Shown: positions 9,236 through 16,548 of the stretch, piece by piece | Numbering within the stretch: the stretch's first letter is position 1 | Layout of the letters: each line of letters starts with the position of its first letter | Origin: an uncultured Clostridia bacterium | Lineage (GTDB): Bacteria; Bacillota; Clostridia; Oscillospirales; Ruminococcaceae | Assembly: GCA_947625915.1 (NCBI GenBank) | Contig: CANQPX010000010.1 | Location: forward strand, 1-55,550 | Length of the DNA stretch: 55,550 nucleotides | Direction: 5' to 3' | The notes under the pieces: generated by a model | The model's database searches: none | Told to the model about the DNA's origin: nothing | The model's input: the letters and a program-made list of their open reading frames with translations, nothing else | Made by a program: the position numbers and the translations under genes

Positions 9236-10603
9236 CTATCTCATTGGCGGGAAACCGCCGCCCATCATTCCGGGAGGCATTTTGACCTTGTTTTTCCTGC
9301 CCTTGTTGTTTCTGCCCATAACTCCGAGCTGCTTCATCATTTTCTGCATCTCCTCAAACTGTCTCAGGAGCCTGTTCACGTCCGCAACGGTATTTCCGCT
9401 TCCTGCGGCGATACGGCGCTTGCGCTTGGGATCGATAATGGAAGGCTTTGCTCTTTCGGCGGGAGTCATTGAAAGTATCATCGCTTCAATGCGTTTGAGC
9501 TGGCTGTCGTCAATGTCCATATCCTTTATCTTATCGCCCACGCCGGGGAGCATACCTATTATCTGTTTCAAAGGACCCATTTTTTGGATCTGTTTCATCT
9601 GATCCATAAGGTCGTTGAGGTCGAAAGAATTTTCTTTCAAACGTTCGCTGAGTTTTTTGGAATTTTCCTCATCAAAAGTGGACTGGGCGCGTTCGATAAG
9701 CGTGAGCATATCGCCCATTCCGAGTATGCGGGAAGCCATTCTTTCGGGGTGGAACTGTTCAAATTCGTCTAATTTTTCGCCTGTTCCCACGAATTTTATA
9801 GGTTTGCCCGTTACCGCAAGTACGGAAAGCGCCGCGCCGCCTCTTGTATCTGAGTCAAGTTTCGACATAAGAACGCTGTCAATGCCCAGCGCGTCGTCAA
9901 ATGCTTTTGCAACATTTACCGCGTCCTGACCTGTCATTGCGTCCACAACGAGCATTATCTCATTTGGAGAAGTTTCCGCCTTTATGGTTTTCAGCTCGTC
10001 CATAAGCTGCTCGTCAATGTGGAGACGTCCTGCCGTATCGAGGATAACAACATCATTACCGTGATCTTTGGCGTGTTTTACGGCTTCTTTAGCGATAGTA
10101 ACGGGGTTTATCTGTCCCATTTCAAAGACTTTTACGCCTGCTTTATCGCCGACAACCTGCAATTGGTTTATAGCAGCGGGGCGGTAAACGTCGCAAGCCG
10201 CAAGCAGCGGACGTTTGCCCTGATCTTTAAAGAACTTTGCAAGTTTTGCGGCATGGGTAGTTTTACCGGAGCCTTGCAGACCGCACATCATGATTATGCA
10301 CGGCGGTTTTGAGGGGAAATTTATTCTTGCATTATTGTTGCCCATAAGGGCGATAAGTTCCTCGTTTACGATCTTTATTACCTGCTGACCGGGGGTAAGG
10401 CTTGTAAGAACGTCCTCTCCCACGGCTCTTTCGGACACTTTTCCCACAAAGTCCTTAACGACTTTATAGTTAACGTCCGCTTCAAGCAGAGCCATACGCA
10501 CTTCGCGCATAGCCTCCTTTACGTCAGCCTCGGTAAGTTTTCCGCGGCTTTTCAGGCGTTTAAAAACGCTGTTCAATTTTTCCGAAAGACCTTCAAACGC
10601 CAT
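9236..10603 (-). CDS. ffh: Signal recognition particle protein Ffh (SRP54)
   Basis: The GTPase of the signal recognition particle, which binds signal peptides with the 4.5S RNA and docks at FtsY. Of 455 residues, the N domain covers about 1-90, the G domain about 95-295 with GLQGSGKTT (P-loop), DTAGRLHID and TGQDAVN, and the methionine-rich M domain about 330-455 with PGVGDKIKD and the GSGNTVADVNRLLRQFEEM RNA-binding helices. Full length and intact. It lies in the ylxM-ffh-rpsP cluster, 11 bp after the 52-aa ORF. Confidence 0.98.
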   Translation of the reverse strand: MAFEGLSEKLNSVFKRLKSRGKLTEADVKEAMREVRMALLEADVNYKVVKDFVGKVSERAVGEDVLTSLTPGQQVIKIVNEELIALMGNNNARINFPSKPPCIIMMCGLQGSGKTTHAAKLAKFFKDQGKRPLLAACDVYRPAAINQLQVVGDKAGVKVFEMGQINPVTIAKEAVKHAKDHGNDVVILDTAGRLHIDEQLMDELKTIKAETSPNEIMLVVDAMTGQDAVNVAKAFDDALGIDSVLMSKLDSDTRGGAALSVLAVTGKPIKFVGTGEKLDEFEQFHPERMASRILGMGDMLTLIERAQSTFDEENSKKLSERLKENSFDLNDLMDQMKQIQKMGPLKQIIGMLPGVGDKIKDMDIDDSQLKRIEAMILSMTPAERAKPSIIDPKRKRRIAAGSGNTVADVNRLLRQFEEMQKMMKQLGVMGRNNKGRKNKVKMPPGMMGGGFPPMR

Positions 10604-10614
10604 ATTAACCTTCC

Positions 10615-10773
10615 TTAACAGTTTTTATCTTTAGTATCTTCGCTGCTTGATGTTGTTCCTTTGTCTATACGTTTTATTCCGTTCTTTATGACCTGTATAG
10701 CTTTGTCGGTATTATTTGTTTCGAGCAATGCTAAAACAGAGTCCAAAAACATACATAATGCCGTGCTTGTCAT
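10615..10773 (-). CDS. Possible 52-residue protein between ylxM and ffh
   Basis: An open frame of 52 codons, ATG at 10773 to TAA at 10615, fills most of the gap between ylxM and ffh. It begins MTSTALCMFLDSVLALLETN and ends in a charged Ser/Lys/Asp tail. The ribosome site is weak (AAGGCGGCGAG). The reading frame ends 11 bp before ffh, with AAGGAAGG following as the ffh ribosome site, an operon-like arrangement. It may be a small helical protein or simply untranslated spacer. No family was recognised. Confidence 0.4.
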   Translation of the reverse strand: MTSTALCMFLDSVLALLETNNTDKAIQVIKNGIKRIDKGTTSSSEDTKDKNC

Positions 10774-10791
10774 TTTACTCGCCGCCTTGTA

Positions 10792-11166
10792 TCAGAACAG
10801 TTCCTTATTATCGTTTATCAGTTTTTCGATATATTCGGCGCGTCTGGAAATAGAATTGGTGTTGCCGCCGAAAGTACATTCATGCTTTATATCCGCAGCG
10901 GTATCGGAAATTTCCTTCATAAGCTTATAATATTTTTCCGAACGTTCCGCAAGGTGGAACTTATCTTCCAGTTCAAATAGGGTCTGTTCGCCGCGCTTTA
11001 TGCTGTCGCGGACGCCCTGACGGGTAATGTTCTCATGTTCGGCGATCTCGGAAAGGGAAAGATCCTCATTATAATAAAGGTCGATAACGTCTTTCTGTTT
11101 ATCGGTGAGCATAGGTGAGTAATAATCGAGCAGCACCGAAACATGAAGATTTTTTTCATGATCCAT
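10792..11166 (-). CDS. ylxM: YlxM-like helix-turn-helix protein
   Basis: A 124-residue protein with a sigma-70 region 4-like helix-turn-helix: LTDKQKDVIDLYYNEDLSLSEIAEHENITRQGVRDSIKRGE (about residues 20-60), the hallmark of the YlxM/p13 family that is nearly always encoded just before ffh in Firmicutes. It is thought to modulate SRP GTPase activity or bind SRP components. It is the first gene of the long leftward operon, behind a consensus promoter with a perfect palindrome at its start point. Confidence 0.92.
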   Translation of the reverse strand: MDHEKNLHVSVLLDYYSPMLTDKQKDVIDLYYNEDLSLSEIAEHENITRQGVRDSIKRGEQTLFELEDKFHLAERSEKYYKLMKEISDTAADIKHECTFGGNTNSISRRAEYIEKLINDNKELF

Positions 11167-11188
11167 GTAAAAATCGCCTCGCAGACTG

Positions 11189-11211
11189 TTGTAAAGTAAA
11201 TTACTTTACAA
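11189..11211. promoter_or_regulatory. Perfect 23-bp palindrome at the ylxM start point
   Basis: TTGTAAAGTAA - A - TTACTTTACAA, 11-bp arms with one central base. It abuts the ylxM -10 box, so it covers the transcription start region. It could be the operator of a dimeric repressor or, as RNA, a 5' terminal hairpin. Confidence 0.7.
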
Positions 11212-11239
11212 TTATACACCATTTTTTCCCCCTTGTCAA
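11211..11239 (-). promoter_or_regulatory. Promoter of the ylxM-ffh-...-trmD operon
   Basis: Minus-strand TTGACA (11234-11239), 17-bp spacer, TATAAT (11211-11216), both boxes perfect. Confidence 0.88.
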
Positions 11240-11315
11240 TAGCATTTGGGCAAAAACTCACTCCCAAAACATTAATTTTTTATGAACGGCAACCGCTCGT
11301 TGCATAACGGGGGGA

Positions 11316-11344
11316 TTGTAATTTTTGAGGAAATGTGTTATAAT
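11316..11344 (+). promoter_or_regulatory. Promoter of the AAA_13-mcrBC operon
   Basis: TTGTAA (11316-11321), 17-bp spacer, TATAAT (11339-11344) with an extended TG motif before the -10 box. The leader to the first start codon is about 120 nt. Confidence 0.75.
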
Positions 11345-11352
11345 GTATCGGT

Positions 11353-11394
11353 ACAGATCTTTGTGCAGATGCGAACTGCTGGCAAAAGATCTGT
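11353..11394 (+). promoter_or_regulatory. Folded leader of the defence operon
   Basis: At the very start of the transcript, ACAGATCTTT (11353-11362) pairs perfectly with AAAGATCTGT (11385-11394). Inside, GCAG and CTGC form a second helix. There is no U-run, so it is not a terminator. It may be an mRNA-stabilising hairpin or a protein or tRNA sensing element. Confidence 0.55.
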
Positions 11395-11473
11395 GCGGTT
11401 TACATATCCCGCGGAACGATGTGCGGCTTTTGCCGTATTGACGATCCGCGTACAGAAAAGGATGTTGTTTCAT

Positions 11474-13768
11474 ATGCAGAAAAAGCTCCCTTCGGCGATA
11501 ACAGGCTTAACGCTCAACAGAGCAACTTTTAACGATGTCCGTGCAGACGGGCTCACGCTTGTGAATTTCTTTTACGGGAAAAACGGTACGGGAAAATCTT
11601 CCGCAGCCAATGCGATAGCGGAAAATGACGGCGTGATATGGGCGGAAGGCAAAAGCGCGGCAGACTATGACTTGCTTGTATTCGACCGCGATTTTATAGA
11701 CAGCAATTTTAACAGTTACAACGCTCTCGCCGGAGTTTTCATCTTCGGCGAAGAAGATATAGAAGCAAAAAACAAGATCGCTGCTCTTACGGAAAAAATG
11801 AACGCGATATCTGCGGAACATACCGCTTTGCTTGAAGAATACAGCATAAAGACCGCAGAAGCGGATAAACTTCTTAACGATCTTCGCGGCAGCTGCTTCG
11901 ATAAAACTGCGGAACTGCGCAAACGCTTTGAAAAATGCATGGACGGGAAAAAACAAAAGAAAAGTTTTTCCGATGCGATCCTCGGCGAGACTGCTCCAAC
12001 GGAACACGATCTTTCCGAACTGGAACGCTTGTACGACGTTGCCTTTGACGATAATGCGGGAACTTTCCCCGAATTCGGTAAAGCTTCTGCGGCAACTTAC
12101 GGCAGCCTTCGGGGAAAAGAACTGCTCGATAAAGTTATCGTCAGCAGCAGCGGAACGCCTTTTGCAAGATTTATCAAGGCTCTCGGCGATACCGCTTCCG
12201 ATTGGGTGCGCGACGGGCATACGCATTTCTCGGGTGCTGCGGCGGGAAGATGCCCTTACTGCCAGCAAAAACTTCCCGAAGGCTTTGAAAACGACATCGC
12301 CGCCGCTTTCGACGCACAGTACCGTCAGGATATCCGCGATCTCGGACAGTTCCGAACGGTATATGAAAATGAGACTGCCGCAGTCCTGCGCGTACTGAAA
12401 GCAAACACCGACAATGTTCCGGCTTCGTTGGATCTGAGCGTGTACCGTGAAAAACTTGCGCTTCTGGAAAAGAACTTTGAGATAAACCTTCGCCGCATTT
12501 CCGAAAAAACAAAAGAACCCTCAAAGGTCGTTTGCCTTGAAGATACAGACACTCTGCTGCTTGAACTGGGCGCGTTGATCGACGGCATAAATAAACTTAT
12601 CGCTGAAAACAATGCTGTCGCCGCTTCAAAACGTTCGGGCAGGAGCAAATGCAAGACGTGGATAATGCAGTATCTTGCTTTTATTCTTACGGAGGACGTA
12701 AAAAAATATCACGAGACTTCCGAAAGGCTCGGAAGTGAAATAAATGAAATAGTTTCCCAAGAGAAAAAGATGAAAAAAGAACTTGCGGAGCTTGCTTCCG
12801 GGATATCCGTTCTCAATAAGCGCAACGCAAATACATATGCCGCCGTTGAAGGTATAAATGATATCCTTGCAAGTTCGGGTATGCAGGGTTTCAGTATAAG
12901 GGCAAAGAAAAATGACGAAAATGTATATGAGATCGTCCGCAAAGACGGCAGTACCGCCAAGGATCTCAGCGAGGGCGAACGAAATCTTATCGCTTTTCTG
13001 TATTTTGCGCAAATGGTCCGCGGCAGCTCGGACAGTGACAGGATAAAAGATAAGATAGTCGTTATAGACGATCCTGTTTCGGGCATGGACAATGCTTCTC
13101 TTATGACAGTGAGTTCCATAGTGCGGGGAATGATATCTTCCTGCCTTGCAAACGCTGAAAATACGGGCAAAAAGACCGCATACGACCGCATAAAGCAGAT
13201 GTTCATTTTTACGCATAACGTATCTTTTCATAGGGAAATAACTTATAAGCAAGTCGGAAATTACGGCAAAGTATCATTTTATTCCGTGCGGAAAGCTGAT
13301 AACATTTCTTCCGTCAAGCTTTGCGTCCGCCAAAGCAGAGAAGATCCCTCGGGAAAAGAAAATTACTCTCCGGTAAAGGACGGCTATTCCGCTATGTGGG
13401 AAGAACTTGGAGAAATACGCTCCGCTGTTCCGCTCATGAATGTCATGAAACGTATACTGCGGCATTATTTCATAGGGATATGCGGATATGACGTTATCTC
13501 TCTGCGCAGTGCGGTGCTTGAAAATGATACTGCCCGCAGTAAGTTCATAGTTTCTTCCGCAGACGGGAACAGTGATACGTCTGCTCTCGGCACAGCGGCT
13601 TCCATGCTCGATATCGGTGAGGAAAAACAGGGCGTTTACAATGATACGGGTCATGCCGAAGATAATGACGATGCGGAAATTTACAGACAGGTATTTAAAA
13701 CGATCTTTGAGGTACTTGGTCATGAGCGGCACTACAAAATGATGATCGGAGGGGATATGAATGTTTGA
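11474..13768 (+). CDS. AAA_13-type (RloC-like) zinc-hook ATPase, defence
   Basis: A 764-residue ABC/SMC-like ATPase. Walker A GKNGTGKSS is at 35-43, and a long coiled-coil insertion (about 100-470) contains a CPYC zinc-hook (C260, C263). The ABC signature DLSEGERN is at 497-504, Walker B VIDDPVSGMD has D532-D533, and the H-loop FTHN has H581. This layout is that of AAA_13 proteins such as RloC and PrrC. RloC carries a C-terminal tRNA anticodon nuclease; here the C-terminal part has R619-x3-E623 and a later RHYF (H664), which might correspond to the nuclease triad, but spacing is not proof. It overlaps mcrB by 8 bp, so it belongs to the McrBC operon. The start at 11474 leads directly into the ATPase fold; upstream in-frame codons are in the leader. 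Confidence 0.85.
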   Translation: MQKKLPSAITGLTLNRATFNDVRADGLTLVNFFYGKNGTGKSSAANAIAENDGVIWAEGKSAADYDLLVFDRDFIDSNFNSYNALAGVFIFGEEDIEAKNKIAALTEKMNAISAEHTALLEEYSIKTAEADKLLNDLRGSCFDKTAELRKRFEKCMDGKKQKKSFSDAILGETAPTEHDLSELERLYDVAFDDNAGTFPEFGKASAATYGSLRGKELLDKVIVSSSGTPFARFIKALGDTASDWVRDGHTHFSGAAAGRCPYCQQKLPEGFENDIAAAFDAQYRQDIRDLGQFRTVYENETAAVLRVLKANTDNVPASLDLSVYREKLALLEKNFEINLRRISEKTKEPSKVVCLEDTDTLLLELGALIDGINKLIAENNAVAASKRSGRSKCKTWIMQYLAFILTEDVKKYHETSERLGSEINEIVSQEKKMKKELAELASGISVLNKRNANTYAAVEGINDILASSGMQGFSIRAKKNDENVYEIVRKDGSTAKDLSEGERNLIAFLYFAQMVRGSSDSDRIKDKIVVIDDPVSGMDNASLMTVSSIVRGMISSCLANAENTGKKTAYDRIKQMFIFTHNVSFHREITYKQVGNYGKVSFYSVRKADNISSVKLCVRQSREDPSGKENYSPVKDGYSAMWEELGEIRSAVPLMNVMKRILRHYFIGICGYDVISLRSAVLENDTARSKFIVSSADGNSDTSALGTAASMLDIGEEKQGVYNDTGHAEDNDDAEIYRQVFKTIFEVLGHERHYKMMIGGDMNV

Positions 13769-15389
13769 TAAAGAACGGCTGAAAGAGTTTCTTGCGGACT
13801 ACAGGAGGGATCTTGTCCGTAAGCGTTGGAACAGCGAGAAATACAAGTGGGAAGCCGTAAAATGGTTTCGGGACAACTGGGACGTTAACGCTCCCGACTT
13901 TGCGGAAATGCTGGAACGTTCACTGGATAAAACTTTCAATTTATTAGCTTCAAACAATAATTTCCCCAAGGGCATGATAGTGGGATTTGCAAGATCTGCG
14001 CCCGAAGAAGTGCGCTCAATGTTCATTTCGCTTTTTGACGAGGAAAAAGACGTATACGAGCGGGTAGACGCATTTAAGACCCGTTCCTCTGTGCTGCTTG
14101 AAAAGTACGGCAACGGCGCGGCTCAGCACTATCAGTATGAAAATGCGATAAGTACATATCTCTGGTTACGTTATCCTGACAAATATTATATTTACCAATT
14201 TGTCATAGCAAAAACCGCTGCCGATAAGTTAAAATCGGATCATCAGTTCCGTAAAGGACACTTTGCCGATAATTTCCGCAGTTTTATGAAGCTGTATGAT
14301 GAGATCTGCGGCGCTTTGAAGGAAGATACCGAACTTATAAATATTTTTCGCTCGCAGCTTACGGAAACTTGTTATCCCGACCCGGAACTTAAAGCCCTTA
14401 CTATTGACGTATGCTTTTATATCAGCAGAGATCATGAGCAGGAAGTTCCGCTATCTGACGCTTACGGAAATGAAAACGAAATTTCCGATAAGACCGATAC
14501 TGTATGCACCGAAGAACATGATGATGGAAACGGGATCGAAAAATATACAAAGACCGACTTCCTTAATGAAGTGTATATGAGCGAAAAAAGTTATAACGAT
14601 CTTACGGCTGTTCTGAAAAACAAAAAAAATATTATCCTGCAGGGCGCGCCGGGCGTGGGAAAAACTTTTACGGCAAAAAGGCTCGCTTATTCTGTTATGG
14701 GTGAAAAAGACGAGAGCCGCACGGAATTTATCCAGTTCCACCAGAACTATTCCTATGAAGATCTTATGATGGGTTACAAACCTGTGGGAAACGGTTTTGA
14801 ACTTAAATACGGGATCTTCTACCGCTTCTGCATGAAAGCTGCGGAAAGACCCGATAAGGATCATTTCTTCATTATTGACGAGATAAACCGCGGAAATATG
14901 AGCAAAATATTCGGTGAACTGCTTATGCTGATAGAAAAAGATCACCGCGGTACAACTGCGACTCTGGCATATAACGGACTGCCGTTTTCCGTTCCGAAAA
15001 ATCTTTATATCATAGGCATGATGAATACAGCGGATCGCAGTCTTGCAATGATAGACTATGCGCTGCGCAGGCGTTTCAGCTTTTTTGAACTCGGACCCGG
15101 TTTTGATTCGGAAGGATTTATCCGTTACCAGAACAGCCTTGATAACGAAACTTTCAACGAACTTATCGCCAAAATAAAGGAACTTAACAGCGAAATTTCC
15201 CGCGATAAGTCCCTTGGCAAAGGCTTTTGTATCGGTCACAGCTATTTCTGCGGGCTTGACGTCTGCACAGAGGAGCGGCTGCGCTCAATAGTTGAGTATG
15301 ACATTATCCCAACGCTGCGCGAATACTGGTTCGATGATGAAAACAAGCTTATGCGCTGGGAAAATATTTTGCAGGGTGTATTTCAATGA
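13761..15389 (+). CDS. mcrB: McrB-like AAA+ GTPase, type IV restriction
   Basis: The motor subunit of a McrBC modification-dependent restriction system. Of 542 residues, the N-terminal ~240 form a predicted target-recognition part unlike the E. coli methylcytosine domain. An acidic linker follows (about 225-260), then the AAA+ domain: Walker A GAPGVGKT at 295-302, Walker B FFIIDEINRG with D373-E374, and the McrB signature MNTADRS at 421-427. DYALRRRF follows with arginine-finger candidates. The start overlaps the ATPase gene by 8 bp with a GGAGGGG site. Hydrolysis of GTP rather than ATP is family knowledge. The modified base recognised cannot be read from the sequence. Confidence 0.92.
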   Translation: MFDKERLKEFLADYRRDLVRKRWNSEKYKWEAVKWFRDNWDVNAPDFAEMLERSLDKTFNLLASNNNFPKGMIVGFARSAPEEVRSMFISLFDEEKDVYERVDAFKTRSSVLLEKYGNGAAQHYQYENAISTYLWLRYPDKYYIYQFVIAKTAADKLKSDHQFRKGHFADNFRSFMKLYDEICGALKEDTELINIFRSQLTETCYPDPELKALTIDVCFYISRDHEQEVPLSDAYGNENEISDKTDTVCTEEHDDGNGIEKYTKTDFLNEVYMSEKSYNDLTAVLKNKKNIILQGAPGVGKTFTAKRLAYSVMGEKDESRTEFIQFHQNYSYEDLMMGYKPVGNGFELKYGIFYRFCMKAAERPDKDHFFIIDEINRGNMSKIFGELLMLIEKDHRGTTATLAYNGLPFSVPKNLYIIGMMNTADRSLAMIDYALRRRFSFFELGPGFDSEGFIRYQNSLDNETFNELIAKIKELNSEISRDKSLGKGFCIGHSYFCGLDVCTEERLRSIVEYDIIPTLREYWFDDENKLMRWENILQGVFQ

Positions 15390-16441
15390 TAAAGGATAAG
15401 AGCATTTTTATAAAAAATATATATTATATGCTTTCCTACGCTTTTAAGTTCCTTGAGCAGGGCGTTTATGAAGATGTTTCGGCGGAAAATTTCGATAATA
15501 TACATAACCTTTTTGCCGCAATACTTTCAAAAGGTATCGGCAAGCAGCTGAAACAGGGACTTTACAGAGAATATATCCACCGCGGCGACGATCTCGGCGT
15601 TCTAAGAGGGAAAATAAATATGCACGGAACGATACAGGATCGGCTCCAAGGGAAAAATATGCTAAGCTGTGAATACGATGAACTTTCGGAAAATAATCTT
15701 TTTAACAAAATACTGAAAACCACCGCTGTTATCCTCATCCGAAATGAAAATGTAAATTCGGAATATAAAAATACTCTGAAAAAAGAAATGCTTTTTTTCT
15801 CGGAAGTTGACACGGTAGATCCCGCGTCTGTACGTTGGTCGGATATCGTTTTCCAAAGGAACAACATGGGGTACCGCATACTTATAAGTATTTGCAGGCT
15901 CGTTATTGAAGGTATGCTTATGACAACGGAGCGCGGAGAATATAAGCTCGCGTCTTTTATTGATGAGCAGCGAATGGAGCGTTTGTACGAAAAATTTATC
16001 CTTGAATATTACAAAAAAGAATGTCCGTATGTAACTGCTTCGGCTTCGCAGATACAATGGGCGCTTGATGATGAAAAGGGAACTTTTCTTCCGGTAATGC
16101 AGAGCGACATAATGCTTACAAAAGACAATGATGTTCTTATAATAGATGCAAAATATTACACGCATACCATGCAGACGCGTTATGATACGCAAACGCTTTA
16201 TTCCGGAAATTTATATCAGATATTTACATATGTGAAAAACAAGGACGCGGCTTTCGGAGATGAGCCGCATACAGTCTCGGGGCTGCTCCTTTACGCCGCA
16301 GCGGACGAAGCGGTGCAGCCTGATAACGACTATGAAATGAGCGGAAATAAGATAGGCGTACACACTCTTGATCTGAACAAAGATTTCTCGGAAATTTCCG
16401 AACGGCTCAACGGCATTGTTAAAGAGCATTTCGGCTTATGA
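15386..16441 (+). CDS. mcrC: McrC-like nuclease subunit
   Basis: The 351-residue partner of McrB. The N-terminal part (NIYYMLSYAF...) is the McrB-binding and stimulating region found in short McrC proteins. The C-terminal PD-(D/E)XK core shows D241 and, after a beta-turn, IIDAKYY with D254 and K256, then QTLYSGNLYQIFTYV, where the family's QxxxY helix lies. It overlaps mcrB in ATGA. As McrBC translocates on DNA carrying modified bases, this subunit cuts it. The catalytic residues look intact, so the system is probably active. A dispersed repeat and a strong bidirectional terminator follow. Confidence 0.92.
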   Translation: MIKDKSIFIKNIYYMLSYAFKFLEQGVYEDVSAENFDNIHNLFAAILSKGIGKQLKQGLYREYIHRGDDLGVLRGKINMHGTIQDRLQGKNMLSCEYDELSENNLFNKILKTTAVILIRNENVNSEYKNTLKKEMLFFSEVDTVDPASVRWSDIVFQRNNMGYRILISICRLVIEGMLMTTERGEYKLASFIDEQRMERLYEKFILEYYKKECPYVTASASQIQWALDDEKGTFLPVMQSDIMLTKDNDVLIIDAKYYTHTMQTRYDTQTLYSGNLYQIFTYVKNKDAAFGDEPHTVSGLLLYAAADEAVQPDNDYEMSGNKIGVHTLDLNKDFSEISERLNGIVKEHFGL

Positions 16442-16445
16442 CATT

Positions 16446-16499
16446 GGCGCGGACAAACTAAAAAACGAAAAACAATGGCGCGAACAGACTAAAAAACGA
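16446..16499. repeat. Dispersed GGCGCGGACAAACTAAAAAAC repeat, copy 2 (tandem)
   Basis: GGCGCGGACAAACTAAAAAAC at about 16446-16466 matches 5475-5495. It is followed at about 16478 by a variant second unit, GGCGCGAACAGACTAAAAAAC, giving a tandem pair next to the terminator. Confidence 0.6.
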
Positions 16500-16548
16500 T
16501 AAAGCTCGGAACGCGCTGACGTTCCGAGCTTTTATCGTTCTATAATGT
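16492..16548. terminator. Bidirectional terminator between mcrC and gpmI
   Basis: AAGCTCGGAACG - CGCTGA - CGTTCCGAGCTT, extended outward by ACGATAA / TTATCGT to a nearly perfect stem of about 20 bp. It separates two convergent genes. Confidence 0.88.

Noticed and set aside
12174-13252. Open frames on the minus strand in the AAA_13 gene
   Set aside because: Overlap the coiled-coil and ATPase core of the real gene, without ribosome sites.
14451-15239. 262-codon open frame opposite mcrB
   Set aside because: Lies over the McrB AAA+ domain; no start signal and no family resemblance.
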